Below are positions 8,881-18,475 of a DNA stretch of 64,000 bases, piece by piece; the first letter of the stretch is position 1, and each line of letters begins with the position of its first letter. Source of the stretch: Pseudoalteromonas tunicata (GTDB lineage Bacteria > Pseudomonadota > Gammaproteobacteria > Enterobacterales > Alteromonadaceae); assembly GCF_002310815.1 (NCBI RefSeq), contig NZ_CP011033.1:558001-622000 (forward strand). Direction: 5' to 3'. The notes beneath the pieces were generated by a model. The model made no database searches. It had not been told where the DNA came from and saw only the letters and a program-made list of their open reading frames with translations. Made by a program: the position numbers and the translations under genes.

Positions 8881-10098
8881 TTAATTAGCTTTATTAAGTG
8901 ATTGAGCGAAACTTTCGCCGTATTCCATTGCAGGTAAATCAAACCACTTTGCAAGTGTTTGACCTATGTCTGCAAAACTATTTCGTTCTCCTAAATTGAT
9001 AGGAGTCATATTCGGTTGATAAGCAAGGACCGGAACATATTCACGAGTATGATCTGTGCCTGGCCATGTCGGATCGCAGCCATGATCAGCTGTGATTATC
9101 ATTACATCATCAGGGCGTAATAATGCTATCAGTTTTGGTAAATATGCGTCGAACTCGGCTAGAGCTTGGGCATAACCTACCGCATTACGACGGTGGCCAA
9201 ACTTTTCATCAAAATCAACTAAGTTGGTAAAAATGATGCTTTTTTCAGGTGCAGTACTCATGACTTCGGCTGTTTTGTCGAGTAAGTTATTTAGCCCTGA
9301 TGCTTTAAATTTTTGCGTGATCCCTTGATGGGCATAGATATCTGAAATTTTCCCTATGCTTATCACTTGACCATCTGCTTGGGCTAATTTATCAAGCACA
9401 GTTGGCGCGGGGGGAAGCACGGCGTAATCACGACGATTACCTGTGCGGGCAAATTCCGCGGCCGTTTCGCCTAAAAATGGGCGAGCAATGACGCGACCGA
9501 TATTCATATCATCGAGTAATTCACGGGCAACTTCACATATTTGATAGAGTTTTTCTAAGCCGAAGTGAGCTTCATGGGCTGCAATTTGAAATACTGAGTC
9601 AGTCGAGGTATAACAAATCGGTTTTCCGGTTTGAATGTGTTCCTCGCCAAGTTGCTCTAAAATTGTAGTGCCTGATGCATGGCAATTACCGAGTATGCCA
9701 GCAATACCAGTTCGTTTAACTAATTCATTAATAAATTCATCATCAAAACAAGGCACTGTCTGAGGGAAATATCCCCAGTCAAATAAAACAGGTACGCCCG
9801 CCATTTCCCAGTGTCCTGAGGGAGTATCTTTACCGGTTGATAATTCTTTGGCATAGCCATAAGCGGCAATAGGAGCAAAGCTTTGTGCTATTTGGCAGAT
9901 TGTACCACTTGCTTGTTGGCAAGCTTCGATTAAACCTAGTTTGGATAAATTAGGTAATGCTAATTTTTGACCTGTTTCACCATGATAGGCTGCAAGCAGA
10001 TGGGCCAACGTATTGGCTCCGGTATCACCAAAAGTATGGGCGTCAGGTGTCGCACCTATGCCTAAACTATCGGCCATTAAAATAATTGCTCTTGCCAT
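8881..10098 (-). CDS. deoB: Phosphopentomutase DeoB
   Basis: 405 residues, close to the E. coli length (407). The start is ATG 10098 preceded by GTGAGGAATCCA, giving GAGGA at good spacing; the GTG at 10110 is in frame but less likely. Alkaline-phosphatase-fold metal sites are visible: [14 protein letters not shown] at the N-terminus, [11 protein letters not shown] (phosphorylated residue region), and [11 protein letters not shown] and [11 protein letters not shown] near the C-terminus. It interconverts (deoxy)ribose-1-phosphate and 5-phosphate, feeding nucleoside sugars into central metabolism. It is the first gene of deoB-deoD and divergent from udk-nupC. Confidence 0.97.
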   Translation of the reverse strand: MARAIILMADSLGIGATPDAHTFGDTGANTLAHLLAAYHGETGQKLALPNLSKLGLIEACQQASGTICQIAQSFAPIAAYGYAKELSTGKDTPSGHWEMAGVPVLFDWGYFPQTVPCFDDEFINELVKRTGIAGILGNCHASGTTILEQLGEEHIQTGKPICYTSTDSVFQIAAHEAHFGLEKLYQICEVARELLDDMNIGRVIARPFLGETAAEFARTGNRRDYAVLPPAPTVLDKLAQADGQVISIGKISDIYAHQGITQKFKASGLNNLLDKTAEVMSTAPEKSIIFTNLVDFDEKFGHRRNAVGYAQALAEFDAYLPKLIALLRPDDVMIITADHGCDPTWPGTDHTREYVPVLAYQPNMTPINLGERNSFADIGQTLAKWFDLPAMEYGESFAQSLNKAN

Positions 10099-10284
10099 TG
10101 GATTCCTCACAATAGGTTAATTTTAGATTAACCTAGACCTCAAAAATTGCTTCTAGTATAGCTAAACTATGTTGCTTATCGATTGCAAGCAATATCAAGT
10201 TGGGCATACTTTTTAAAAAAATTGCTGAAACCGTCTGAAAGTCTCATCAGTCATTACACTTTATGATTTTGTTGATTTTGTCGT

Positions 10285-10302
10285 ACAGGACAATTGTCCT
10301 GT
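10285..10302. promoter_or_regulatory. 18-bp perfect palindrome between deoB and udk
   Basis: The sequence ACAGGACAATTGTCCTGT is its own reverse complement. It lies in the 319-base divergent region 10099-10417, about 115 bases before the udk start. Size and placement fit an operator for a dimeric regulator of nucleoside genes. It does not match a site I can name with confidence. The rest of the region is AT-rich without a gene. Confidence 0.5.
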
Positions 10303-10417
10303 TTGCTCTTTGGCAAAAACGATAAATTTGCGGCTTTGAAAGCGTCAATTGAGATTCTTTTTTTCTTTTTTGGTATTGTTAGGCTCTTTGAGTTTAATTC
10401 TTTAGGTGTGAATACTT

Positions 10418-11047
10418 GTGACCCGAACTATTATAGCCATTGCTGGTGCTTCAGCTTCAGGTAAGTCTTTGTTTAGCCAGACAATATATAGTGAATTGGT
10501 CAATGAGCTCGAACCAGGTGCAATTGCTATCATTGAAGAAGATGCATATTACCGCGACCAATCTCATTTGCCTTTTGCTCATCGTACGCAAACAAATTAC
10601 GATCATCCTGATGCGTTTGAGCATGAACTGATGCTGTCACATTTGAATCAATTACGTCAAGGCGAGTCGGTTGATGTACCAATTTATGATTATGCACAAC
10701 ATACGCGCAGTGATAAAACCAGAAAAGTACTGCCAGCAAAAATTTTAATTGTTGAAGGTATTTTATTACTGTGTGATAAAAAATTATGTGATGAATTTAA
10801 TATTAAAGTGTTTATTGATACACCACTTGATATTTGTCTAATGCGCAGAATGAAACGGGATATGGAAGAGCGTGGTCGTTCTTTGCAATCTGTGATTGAA
10901 CAATATACATCGACGGTAAGACCAATGTTTTATCAATTTATTGAGCCGTCAAAACATAACTCTGACCTTGTGGTCACCCGTGGTGGTAAAAATCGTGTCG
11001 CGATCGATATCATTAAAAGCAAAATAAAACAGCTATTACAACAATAA
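10418..11047 (+). CDS. udk: Uridine kinase
   Basis: 209 residues, close to E. coli Udk (213). Walker A is GASASGKS (residues 9-16) and the substrate block is [13 protein letters not shown], followed by [29 protein letters not shown] and [11 protein letters not shown]. It phosphorylates uridine and cytidine with GTP or ATP for pyrimidine salvage in the cytoplasm. The start is a GTG at 10418 with AGG about 13 bases upstream. It is the first gene of a likely operon with the nucleoside transporter (16 bases downstream), so uptake and phosphorylation are coupled. Confidence 0.96.
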   Translation: MTRTIIAIAGASASGKSLFSQTIYSELVNELEPGAIAIIEEDAYYRDQSHLPFAHRTQTNYDHPDAFEHELMLSHLNQLRQGESVDVPIYDYAQHTRSDKTRKVLPAKILIVEGILLLCDKKLCDEFNIKVFIDTPLDICLMRRMKRDMEERGRSLQSVIEQYTSTVRPMFYQFIEPSKHNSDLVVTRGGKNRVAIDIIKSKIKQLLQQ

Positions 11048-11063
11048 TAATGGGAACAAATTG

Positions 11064-12287
11064 ATGACAACGATCATGAGTTTAGTCGGCATGGCATCAC
11101 TGCTTTTGGTGGCCTTTTTAGCGTCGACAAACCGCAAGGCGATTAGCCTAAGAACCGTAGGGATTGCATTTTTAATGCAATTTATAATTGGCGGATTTGT
11201 ATTATTTTCTGAAGCTGGAAAAAATACGCTAGTTTCGGTTTCCTCAGCCGTTTCTTCCGTGATTGGTTATGCCAATAATGGTATTTCATTTTTATTTGGT
11301 TCATTAGCGCAGCAAGACACCTTAGGGTTTATTTTTGCGATTCAAGTATTGCCTGTGATTGTGTTTTTCTCTGCGTTAGTCGCCGTGCTTTATCATATCG
11401 GTATCATGGATTGGATCATTAAGATTTTGGGTGGTGCGCTACAAAAGCTCCTTAAAACATCACGCACAGAGTCATTGTCGGCAACTGCGAATATTTTTGT
11501 TGGCCAAACTGAAGCGCCTTTAATTGTAAAACCATTTATTGCCACGATGACAAAATCAGAGCTTTTTGCGGTAATGGTTGGTGGTTTGGCGACAGTTGCA
11601 GGCTCGGTGATGGCCGGTTATGTGATTATTGGGGTTGAACTAAAGTATTTAATTGCAGCCAGCTTTATGGCAGCACCGGGTGGTTTCTTGATGGCCAAAA
11701 TGATGGTGCCAGAAACTGAAACACCAAAAGATACCTTGGCAGACATTGATAATACTGAAGACAAACCTGTTAATGTAATTGATGCTGCGGCATCGGGTGC
11801 GGCAAATGGTATGCAGTTAGCGCTCAATGTTGGTGCTATGTTATTAGCCTTTGTTGCTTTAATCGCATTACTGAACGGTTTATTAGGTGGCATTGGTGGT
11901 TGGTTTGATCACCCAACCCTGACATTGCAAGAAATTTTAGGTTATGTATTTGCACCAGTAGCATGGTTATTAGGTGTACCGTGGAATGAAGCAGTGATTG
12001 CTGGTAGTTTCATTGGACAAAAATTAGTGGTCAATGAGTTTGTTGCTTATTTAGACTTCATTAATTATCGCGATACGTTAAGCGCGCATACACAAGCAAT
12101 TATTACGTTTGCGCTGTGTGGTTTTGCTAACTTATCGTCGATTGCAATACTACTAGGCGGATTAGGTGGCATGGCACCTAGTCGTCGCAAGGATATCGCC
12201 CGCCTAGGGCTCAGAGCGGTCATGGCAGGTTCTATGGCCAATCTGATGAGTGCCGCCATCGCCGGCTTTTTCCTATCGCTAGGATAA
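11064..12287 (+). CDS. nupC: Concentrative nucleoside transporter, NupC/CNT family
   Basis: 407 residues from ATG 11064 (GGGA 8 bases upstream), preferred over the TTG one codon earlier. A polytopic inner-membrane protein of about 8-10 helices. CNT signature blocks are [13 protein letters not shown] and, near the end, [19 protein letters not shown], which in CNT structures line the nucleoside and cation sites. It should import nucleosides by proton or sodium symport. It sits between udk and a 2OG oxygenase gene and opposite deoB-deoD, consistent with nucleoside scavenging. Nucleoside preference cannot be told from sequence. Confidence 0.94.
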   Translation: MTTIMSLVGMASLLLVAFLASTNRKAISLRTVGIAFLMQFIIGGFVLFSEAGKNTLVSVSSAVSSVIGYANNGISFLFGSLAQQDTLGFIFAIQVLPVIVFFSALVAVLYHIGIMDWIIKILGGALQKLLKTSRTESLSATANIFVGQTEAPLIVKPFIATMTKSELFAVMVGGLATVAGSVMAGYVIIGVELKYLIAASFMAAPGGFLMAKMMVPETETPKDTLADIDNTEDKPVNVIDAAASGAANGMQLALNVGAMLLAFVALIALLNGLLGGIGGWFDHPTLTLQEILGYVFAPVAWLLGVPWNEAVIAGSFIGQKLVVNEFVAYLDFINYRDTLSAHTQAIITFALCGFANLSSIAILLGGLGGMAPSRRKDIARLGLRAVMAGSMANLMSAAIAGFFLSLG

Positions 12288-12311
12288 GGTCAGCTATGTT
12301 AAGGACATTTA

Positions 12312-13253
12312 ATGACAATTAGAACAATTCCAACATTAGATATTTCGCGTTTTAACTCAGATAAAGCGAACTTTGTTGCAGAACTAGGCAAAGGATACCG
12401 TGAGTTTGGTTTCTGTGGCATTGTTGGTCACGGTATTGATACCGAATTGGTTGCAAAGGCGTATGATGCAATTCGTACTTTTTTTGCTCTACCAACCGAT
12501 GTGAAGCAGCAATATAGTGCTGCTAATATCGGCGGTGCCCGTGGTTACACCGGTATGGGTGTTGAGAAAGCCAAAGATAATCCACATCCAGACTTAAAAG
12601 AGTTCTGGCATGTAGGGCGTGAACTTGCACCAGAACAGTTGGTTGAAGGTTTATTCCCAAATGTTTGGCCTACTGAAGTACCGCAATTTAAAGCTGATGT
12701 TTATCCGCTTTATCAGGCGCTTGATGATCTTGGTCGCCAAGTTTTGTCTGCACTGGCGTTATTTTTGGGGCAAGATGAACACTATTTTGACGATAAAATT
12801 GACCATGGTAATTCAATTTTGCGTCCGCTTCATTATCCTCCTATTTTACAGGGAGAAACACCGGCTGTTCGAGCGGGTGCACATGAAGATATTAATTTTA
12901 TAACACTGCTTGTCGGTTCTGAGGAGGCTGGTTTGGAAGTCCTCACTCGTGATGGTGAGTATATTCCTGTGACAACAATTCCAGGCACGATTGTTGTTAA
13001 TATCGGGGATATGCTGCAAAGGTTGACGAATAATGTGCTACCGTCAACAACCCATCGTGTGGTTAATCCACCGGGTGATGGCGCCAAACACAGCCGATTC
13101 TCAGTTCCGTTTTTCTTACACCCGAATCCAGAGTTTATGATTGAAACTTTGGCAACGTGTGTGACCGAAGATAACCCTAATCGTTATCCGGAGTCGATTT
13201 CGTCAAATGATTATTTGACTGAACGCTTAATTGAGATTGGTTTAATTAAGTGA
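12312..13253 (+). CDS. Isopenicillin N synthase-like 2-oxoglutarate/Fe(II) oxygenase
   Basis: 313 residues. N-terminal DIOX_N region (IPTLDISRF..., REFGFCGIVGHGI) and a C-terminal double-stranded beta-helix. The iron ligands are His191 and Asp193 (AHEDINFITLL) and His248 (TTHRVVNP); the cosubstrate Arg is R262 (SRFSVPFFLHP). It starts 24 bases after the transporter gene, probably in the same transcript, and ends before a strong terminator at 13321. Bacterial members oxidise diverse small molecules; despite the family name there is no beta-lactam cluster here. The link with nucleoside uptake suggests a modified-nucleoside or base substrate, which is only a guess. Confidence 0.88.
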   Translation: MTIRTIPTLDISRFNSDKANFVAELGKGYREFGFCGIVGHGIDTELVAKAYDAIRTFFALPTDVKQQYSAANIGGARGYTGMGVEKAKDNPHPDLKEFWHVGRELAPEQLVEGLFPNVWPTEVPQFKADVYPLYQALDDLGRQVLSALALFLGQDEHYFDDKIDHGNSILRPLHYPPILQGETPAVRAGAHEDINFITLLVGSEEAGLEVLTRDGEYIPVTTIPGTIVVNIGDMLQRLTNNVLPSTTHRVVNPPGDGAKHSRFSVPFFLHPNPEFMIETLATCVTEDNPNRYPESISSNDYLTERLIEIGLIK

Positions 13254-13320
13254 TCCCGAAAGGGAATGTCTAAGTCTTAAGGGGTTAAGACCGACACAAA
13301 ATTTGAACGATACTAGAGCA

Positions 13321-13343
13321 AAGGGCCGCAAGGCCCTTTTTTT
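13321..13343 (+). terminator. Terminator of the udk-nupC-oxygenase operon
   Basis: Stem AAAGGGCC / GGCCCTTT with a GCAA loop followed by a T run; 68 bases after the oxygenase stop codon. Confidence 0.88.
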
Positions 13344-13444
13344 GATCCTGCGTAACTTTAGTCGTAATTGGGTAGTTAGTCCTTGTTTGTTAGAGGCAGT
13401 ATAGGCATAGTTAAGCAGGTATTTAATTTGGTTATAATTAGTGA

Positions 13445-14248
13445 ATGAAAACTTCATTTATTCAGATGTTTAGAGTTATTTTTTGCTTTTTAATCACGTA
13501 TTTTTCAATCGGCAATGTCTTAGCAGCTTCAACTGAAAAAACAGAACTGATTATTGGCCTTGGTAATTTTGAACCACTTTTTTCTGAACCTGATAAAGCA
13601 TCTTTATTTAAAGATTTAATTGATGGTGTGTTCAGCTATTTGCCGCAGTACCAGCTAAGCTATCGCTATATGCTGTCAAATGGTCGGTTAGAACAGGCGC
13701 TTGCAGAAAAACAGCTCGATGGGGCTGCAAATATTTTTAGAAGTCCAACAGCAAGTACCTGCTTAACCAAACCTTTTTTTCGTTTTACCGATGTTGCTGT
13801 GAGTAAAAAAGATAAAGTAATATCGATGAAACAAGTATCACAACTGGCTAATTATTCTGTGGTCAGTTATCAAAATGCAACAACCTTGCTTGGTGATGAA
13901 TACCGCAATATTGTGAGCCATAATCAACGTTATCAAGAAGTTTCTCGACCAGAGCAACAAGCTTTATTGTTGTCACAAGGATTAGTGGATGTAAGTATTG
14001 GGGATAAATACATTTTTTTGTATAGCTTGAAGCAGCTAAGTAAAAAAGCAACTAGCGTAAACGAGTTCGATTTTCATTATATATTTCCTGCCGGATATAC
14101 GTCTATGGGGTTTAGTCGTCCATCTTTATGTGTCCAAGTCAATGATGCAATTGATCAATTTATCAGTAGTGGTGGTTATGAAGCTGTGTATCAAAAACAT
14201 TTAATAACTCTTGGCTATGACACTCAACCACTGATAGCCCCTCAGTAA
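13445..14248 (+). CDS. Periplasmic solute-binding protein, family 3-like (SBP_bac_3)
   Basis: 267 residues. An N-terminal signal peptide (about 1-28, hydrophobic FRVIFCFLITYFSIGNVLAA) is followed by a type-2 periplasmic binding fold: LIIGLGNFEPLFSEPD, the LDGAANIFRSPTAS lobe, YSVVSYQNATTLL and FIFPAG-like C-terminal segments. It resembles the amino-acid binding family as diverged stand-alone proteins common in marine gammaproteobacteria. No ABC transporter genes are adjacent, so it may be a sensor-like or orphan protein. The gene begins about 100 bases after the preceding terminator and is convergent with the coiled-coil gene. Ligand unknown. Confidence 0.75.
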   Translation: MKTSFIQMFRVIFCFLITYFSIGNVLAASTEKTELIIGLGNFEPLFSEPDKASLFKDLIDGVFSYLPQYQLSYRYMLSNGRLEQALAEKQLDGAANIFRSPTASTCLTKPFFRFTDVAVSKKDKVISMKQVSQLANYSVVSYQNATTLLGDEYRNIVSHNQRYQEVSRPEQQALLLSQGLVDVSIGDKYIFLYSLKQLSKKATSVNEFDFHYIFPAGYTSMGFSRPSLCVQVNDAIDQFISSGGYEAVYQKHLITLGYDTQPLIAPQ

Positions 14249-14253
14249 TGCGA

Positions 14254-14877
14254 TTAACTTGGTAAATTAGTACTGATTTTTTTCTTTTTATTAATCACGC
14301 CATCATAATACGTTCCCATCAGAAGTTTAAGCTCCTCCTGATAGCGCCTTAATTCAGATTTAAGTAACGTATTTTCTTGTTTATTAACATTAAAATCGTT
14401 TTGCATATGAAGGAATTCAGCGGTTTGTTTATTGAATAGCGTATTTATTTTTTGTAATTTTTCATCACTTAATTTGAGTGCATGATTCAATTGTTGATTA
14501 CGTTCATTTAAATCTCTGCAATGGTGATTGAGTACTTTTTGACTCATTTGTAGCTCTTCGACTTGTGCACTTAGTTCGTTAAATTCTTGCTCATTATGTT
14601 TTGGAACTTGATTTGCTGATAATTGTTCAGATTGACTTGCCAATACACTTTCGAGCTGTTGATTACTAAGTTGCCACTGTTTTTCAACGATCTCAATATG
14701 CGCCAGCTGCATTTTATTGCGCTTGTTAAGCTGAGCTATTTGATTATTTAATGCATTGATTTGGTTGTTTTTGTCATCAAGTAGGCGTTCAAATGCTTGC
14801 TCAATATTAAATTGCATTTGTTGATTGCTTTCCAATAAATCAGCTTCTAAAGAGTGTTCTTGAGTTTGAAGTTCCAT
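14254..14877 (-). CDS. Coiled-coil protein of unknown function
   Basis: 207 residues from ATG 14877 (a GTG three codons upstream is possible). No signal peptide or membrane helix. Almost the whole length is Gln/Asn/Leu/Glu-rich with heptad-like spacing (QINALNNQIAQLNKRNK..., LNERNQQLNHALKLSDE...), predicting a long coiled coil. The C-terminus is basic (NKKKKISTN). I do not recognise a family. It ends 5 bases from the binding-protein gene, tail to tail. Such proteins are often scaffolds or cell-division/chemotaxis accessories, but nothing here points to one role. Confidence 0.7.
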   Translation of the reverse strand: MELQTQEHSLEADLLESNQQMQFNIEQAFERLLDDKNNQINALNNQIAQLNKRNKMQLAHIEIVEKQWQLSNQQLESVLASQSEQLSANQVPKHNEQEFNELSAQVEELQMSQKVLNHHCRDLNERNQQLNHALKLSDEKLQKINTLFNKQTAEFLHMQNDFNVNKQENTLLKSELRRYQEELKLLMGTYYDGVINKKKKISTNLPS

Positions 14878-15257
14878 TTTAACCACACGTTTTTGAAATT
14901 GTGCGAAGACTTTAGGGTATTGGCTTGGGGAAAGTTTTGATATCGATCAGGATTTATTTCATTTTTAGGTATTTTTTATAAAAAAGATCACGTTTATGAT
15001 TTTTAAAGACTTGAACCGATTATTGAATATTTCGATTCGATATAACGATATTCGAATAAAATCTTACTTTTATTTTTCTTGATTATTACTACAAAACAGA
15101 TTTTTACTCTTTAACCTTATGATTATACTTGTGATTTTTATTTATCTGGAAGAGGTAAAATTGTTAATGACATGTTTGTTAAATATTTGTTTCATATTCC
15201 CTGTTGGTGTTACAGTTACGTTCCCTTTAAAGGGTAATTACATAACAGGAATATCTC
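14878..15257. other. Intergenic region upstream of the M4 protease
   Basis: 380 bases, very AT-rich, no gene seen. It holds a 12-bp perfect palindrome CCCTTTAAAGGG (15223-15234) 24 bases before the protease start, and an imperfect inverted repeat around 15033-15057 (ATTCGATAT / ATATTCGAAT). Either could be a control site for the protease gene. Confidence 0.4.
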
Positions 15258-17483
15258 ATGGTAAAAATAAATAAAATAACAACATTACTTTCTTTGATGC
15301 TTATGGGTCAAAGTTACGCTGCATTTGCCCAAGACATCACAATCACTGACAAAACAATCAATGAAAAAGGTGAAGTGACATTTTTAGCAGGTGAGCTCGG
15401 ATTGGTTAATGCAGGTAAAACAATTACAGCAGTAAAACAAGTCATTGCATCTGAAGCAAGTTATGCTGCAAATGGTAATGAAGACTTTTCAATTAAAAGA
15501 CAGTGGGTTGATGAGTTAGGAAAACTTCATACTCATTTAAATCAAACAATTAACGGCTTAAAAGTCTATGGTACAAGTTTGATTGCACACGCAACAGTAC
15601 CTACAGCTTCGTCAACGGCGTCAGTTGCTAACGCTGGTTCACAACTTTTTGCATTAAGTGGCACACTTGCTGTCGCAGCGGAGCAGTCAGTATTATCATT
15701 GCAAAGCATGAGTCAGGTGCAAAGTACTGCACGCATTAATCAATTAGTAGCTGAAATGGGGGAAGTAACATCAAGTGCTGAGCTCGTTTATGTCTACTTA
15801 CCACTGAGCAAAGAAACAAAACTTGCTTGGAAAATTGATGTTAAATATCAAGGGATAAACGGTTTTGAGCACGATAGTGTTTTCTTTGATTTTAGTACGT
15901 TAAGTGAGATTGCACGCCATGCTAAAGTGCATTCTGCTAAGCAATACAATACTTATACCCATAATAATCGTCCTTACAATGATAGCTCACAACGTCAGCT
16001 ATTATGTTCAACGTCGCAATCGTGTGCTGATGCTGCGGCGCAGCGTGCGCATACTGGGGCTTCGGTTGTATATGATTATTATAAGAATAAGCATAACCGT
16101 AACGGAATTAACAATAGTGACTTGGTGATGAACTCAAACGTTCATGTTGGGAGTAACTGGAATAATGCAGTTTGGTACAATAACCAAATGTTTTACGGTG
16201 AAGGAGACGGCAGCCAATTCACTGATTTCACATTATCATTCGACATTATTGGTCACGAGCTGACTCATGGTGTGACTGAATATACAGCAGGCTTAATTTA
16301 CCAAAATGCGTCAGGTGCATTAAATGAAGCCTGGTCTGATATTTTAGGTGTCTCAGCTGATGCCTATAAACGAGGTTCTTCACAACCAATTTGGAAGTTA
16401 GGCCAAGGCTCTTATACACCAGGTACGCCGGGCGATGGCTTACGTTATATGAATAATCCAACGCAAGATGGTTATTCAACAGATTATTATCCTGAGCGTA
16501 TTCCGTTTACAAATAATCCAACAGATCAAAATGATCGTGGTGGTGTTCATGGTAATTCAGGCATTGCAAATTTAGCTTATACATTGTTAGTTGATGGTGG
16601 AAAACACCCTCGTAATAAAACCACAGCAACAGTACCTGCAATTGGATTAGCAAAAGCTGAAAAGATTTTTTATCGTGCTTTAACAACGTATTTTACACAA
16701 TCTACCGACTTTGCTGCAGCAAGAACTGGCACAGCGCAAGCAGCGCAAGACTTATATGGCACAGCAGAAAAAACCGCGGTTGAAACGGCATGGTGCGCTG
16801 TTGGTGTCGGAAGTTGTCCAACAGGTGGTACAACTCCGCCACCAACCGGTACAACAGTATTAGTGAACGGTACGCCAAAAACTGGCTTATCAGCCGCAAC
16901 GAATGCAGAGCTTTTATTTACTTTTGAAGTTCCTGCTGGCGCAACCAACATTAAAGTTGCAACGTCTGGCGGAACCGGTGATTCAGATTTATATGTAAAA
17001 TTTGGCTCAGCAGCTAATGATGGCAGCTTCGATTGTCGTCCATATGAAAATGGTAATGCTGAAAGTTGTACATTAACCTCAACTGGTGGAACTTACTATG
17101 TTCGTTTAAAAGCTTATGCAGCGTTTTCTGGTGTAACATTAACAGGAAGTTATACTTCTGGTGGCACTGGCTCAGTACAACCTATTAGCGAAACGGTTAA
17201 TAATGTTAGCGTTGCTCAAGGTGCTTGGACACGTTACACCTATGATTTACCTGCAGGTTACGCCAATATGACCATAGCTATATCTGGTGGTACAGGTGAT
17301 GCAGACATGTATGTACGTTTTGGTGCGCAATCAACTACTAGTCAGTATGATTGTCGTCCATTTAAAAACGGTAATACAGAATCATGTAGCTTTTCAGCAC
17401 CAAAAGCAGGTACTTGGTATATTGATTTAAGTGGCTACGCAACAGCGTCAGGTGTAACGCTAACATTAAAAGCAAATCCATAA
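15258..17483 (+). CDS. Secreted M4 (vibriolysin/pseudolysin-type) metalloprotease with two PPC domains
   Basis: 741 residues. Signal peptide about 1-25 (ending AAFAQD), then an FTP/PepSY-type propeptide (about 26-205), then the thermolysin-like catalytic domain (about 215-520). Zinc ligands are His333 and His337 of HELTH and Glu357 of NEAWSD; the substrate-stabilising His is His431 in GGVHGNSGIANLAY. Two tandem C-terminal PPC beta-sandwich domains follow (about 535-635 and 645-740), each with GGTGD-D-YV and DCRP-NGN-ESC repeats. Such domains are usually removed after secretion or aid binding to insoluble protein. AGGA precedes the ATG. Export is probably by the type II system. It is an extracellular protein-degrading enzyme. 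Confidence 0.95.
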   Translation: MVKINKITTLLSLMLMGQSYAAFAQDITITDKTINEKGEVTFLAGELGLVNAGKTITAVKQVIASEASYAANGNEDFSIKRQWVDELGKLHTHLNQTINGLKVYGTSLIAHATVPTASSTASVANAGSQLFALSGTLAVAAEQSVLSLQSMSQVQSTARINQLVAEMGEVTSSAELVYVYLPLSKETKLAWKIDVKYQGINGFEHDSVFFDFSTLSEIARHAKVHSAKQYNTYTHNNRPYNDSSQRQLLCSTSQSCADAAAQRAHTGASVVYDYYKNKHNRNGINNSDLVMNSNVHVGSNWNNAVWYNNQMFYGEGDGSQFTDFTLSFDIIGHELTHGVTEYTAGLIYQNASGALNEAWSDILGVSADAYKRGSSQPIWKLGQGSYTPGTPGDGLRYMNNPTQDGYSTDYYPERIPFTNNPTDQNDRGGVHGNSGIANLAYTLLVDGGKHPRNKTTATVPAIGLAKAEKIFYRALTTYFTQSTDFAAARTGTAQAAQDLYGTAEKTAVETAWCAVGVGSCPTGGTTPPPTGTTVLVNGTPKTGLSAATNAELLFTFEVPAGATNIKVATSGGTGDSDLYVKFGSAANDGSFDCRPYENGNAESCTLTSTGGTYYVRLKAYAAFSGVTLTGSYTSGGTGSVQPISETVNNVSVAQGAWTRYTYDLPAGYANMTIAISGGTGDADMYVRFGAQSTTSQYDCRPFKNGNTESCSFSAPKAGTWYIDLSGYATASGVTLTLKANP

Positions 17484-17513
17484 GAGACCCTTTTAAGTTG
17501 TTACAATAATCAA

Positions 17514-17537
17514 GGATGGCCAAAGCCATCCTTTTTT
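17514..17537 (+). terminator. Terminator of the M4 protease gene
   Basis: Stem GGATGGC / GCCATCC with a CAAA loop and a long T run, about 30 bases after the stop codon. Confidence 0.9.
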
Positions 17538-17726
17538 TTATCAATGAAATAGGTAATTAAACAAAGTATTTAGTTAAACCCAATTCTGGATAAGCGATTT
17601 ACCAACATATTAGCTATAAGTTAAATATCTAAGTTATGCATCTCTAGCCATAGAGTTTTATTATCGGTATTCAGCTTAGCTAGGTTCGTCTATGATTAAT
17701 TTTAAGTAATTAAAATGGAGTGGATC

Positions 17727-18467
17727 ATGGCGAATTGGAAAACGGCAACAGTAAAAGAAATTGTTTGGTGGAATAAACGGCTATTTAGTTTAATTGTGCA
17801 AGCTCAGATTGAGCCTTTTAAAGCGGGGCAATTTACTAAATTGGCATTAGTAAATGAAGGGAATCGGATTGCGCGTGCTTATTCCTTTGTGAATCCTCCA
17901 AGTCATGCAGATTTAGAGTTTTATCTTATTAATGTCGAAGATGGGTTATTAAGCCCACCATTAGGTCAACTTAAAGCGGGAGATCAGTTACAAATTGCCA
18001 GTCAAGCCAGTGGTTTTTTTACTCTTGATGAAGTACCAGCAGCAGAGCAGCTGTGGTTACTTGCTACTGGTACTGCAATTGGTCCATTTTTATCGATTTT
18101 GCAAAATGAAGAGGTATGGGACAAGTTTAAAACAATTCATTTAGTGCATGGCGTACGTAAAAAAGAAGATTTAAGTTATCGAGATTTGATTAACCAGCTT
18201 ATGGAGCGTCATAGCCAATTAAAGTATGTAAGTTTACTCAGCCAAGAAAAAAACTTAGATGGCTTAAATGGCCGTATAACAACTGCTCTAGAGCAGAAAT
18301 CGCTAGAACAGTACTTTGCGGTTCAAGCAACACCCAATAATAGTCAATTTATGATTTGTGGCAACCCTGCCATGGTCAAAGAAAGTTGCCAAATCCTGCT
18401 AAACCAAGGTTTTAGGCGAAATAGGCGAAGTGAGCCTGGGCAAATAACGGTGGAACAATATTGGTAA
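17727..18467 (+). CDS. fpr: Ferredoxin/flavodoxin-NADP+ reductase
   Basis: 246 residues from ATG 17727, chosen because GGAG ends 6 bases upstream; ATG 17715 overlaps that site. The FAD-binding motif RAYSFVNPP and the NADP-binding domain motifs (LLATGTAIGPFLSIL, HGVRKKEDLSYRDL, FMICGNPAMVKESC) match bacterial Fpr. The C-terminus ends in a tryptophan-containing EQYW, reminiscent of the aromatic C-terminus typical of the family. It transfers electrons between NADPH and ferredoxin or flavodoxin in the cytoplasm. It is a single gene convergent with the EAL-domain gene 8 bases away. Confidence 0.93.
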   Translation: MANWKTATVKEIVWWNKRLFSLIVQAQIEPFKAGQFTKLALVNEGNRIARAYSFVNPPSHADLEFYLINVEDGLLSPPLGQLKAGDQLQIASQASGFFTLDEVPAAEQLWLLATGTAIGPFLSILQNEEVWDKFKTIHLVHGVRKKEDLSYRDLINQLMERHSQLKYVSLLSQEKNLDGLNGRITTALEQKSLEQYFAVQATPNNSQFMICGNPAMVKESCQILLNQGFRRNRRSEPGQITVEQYW

Positions 18468-18475
18468 GCGTTTGG

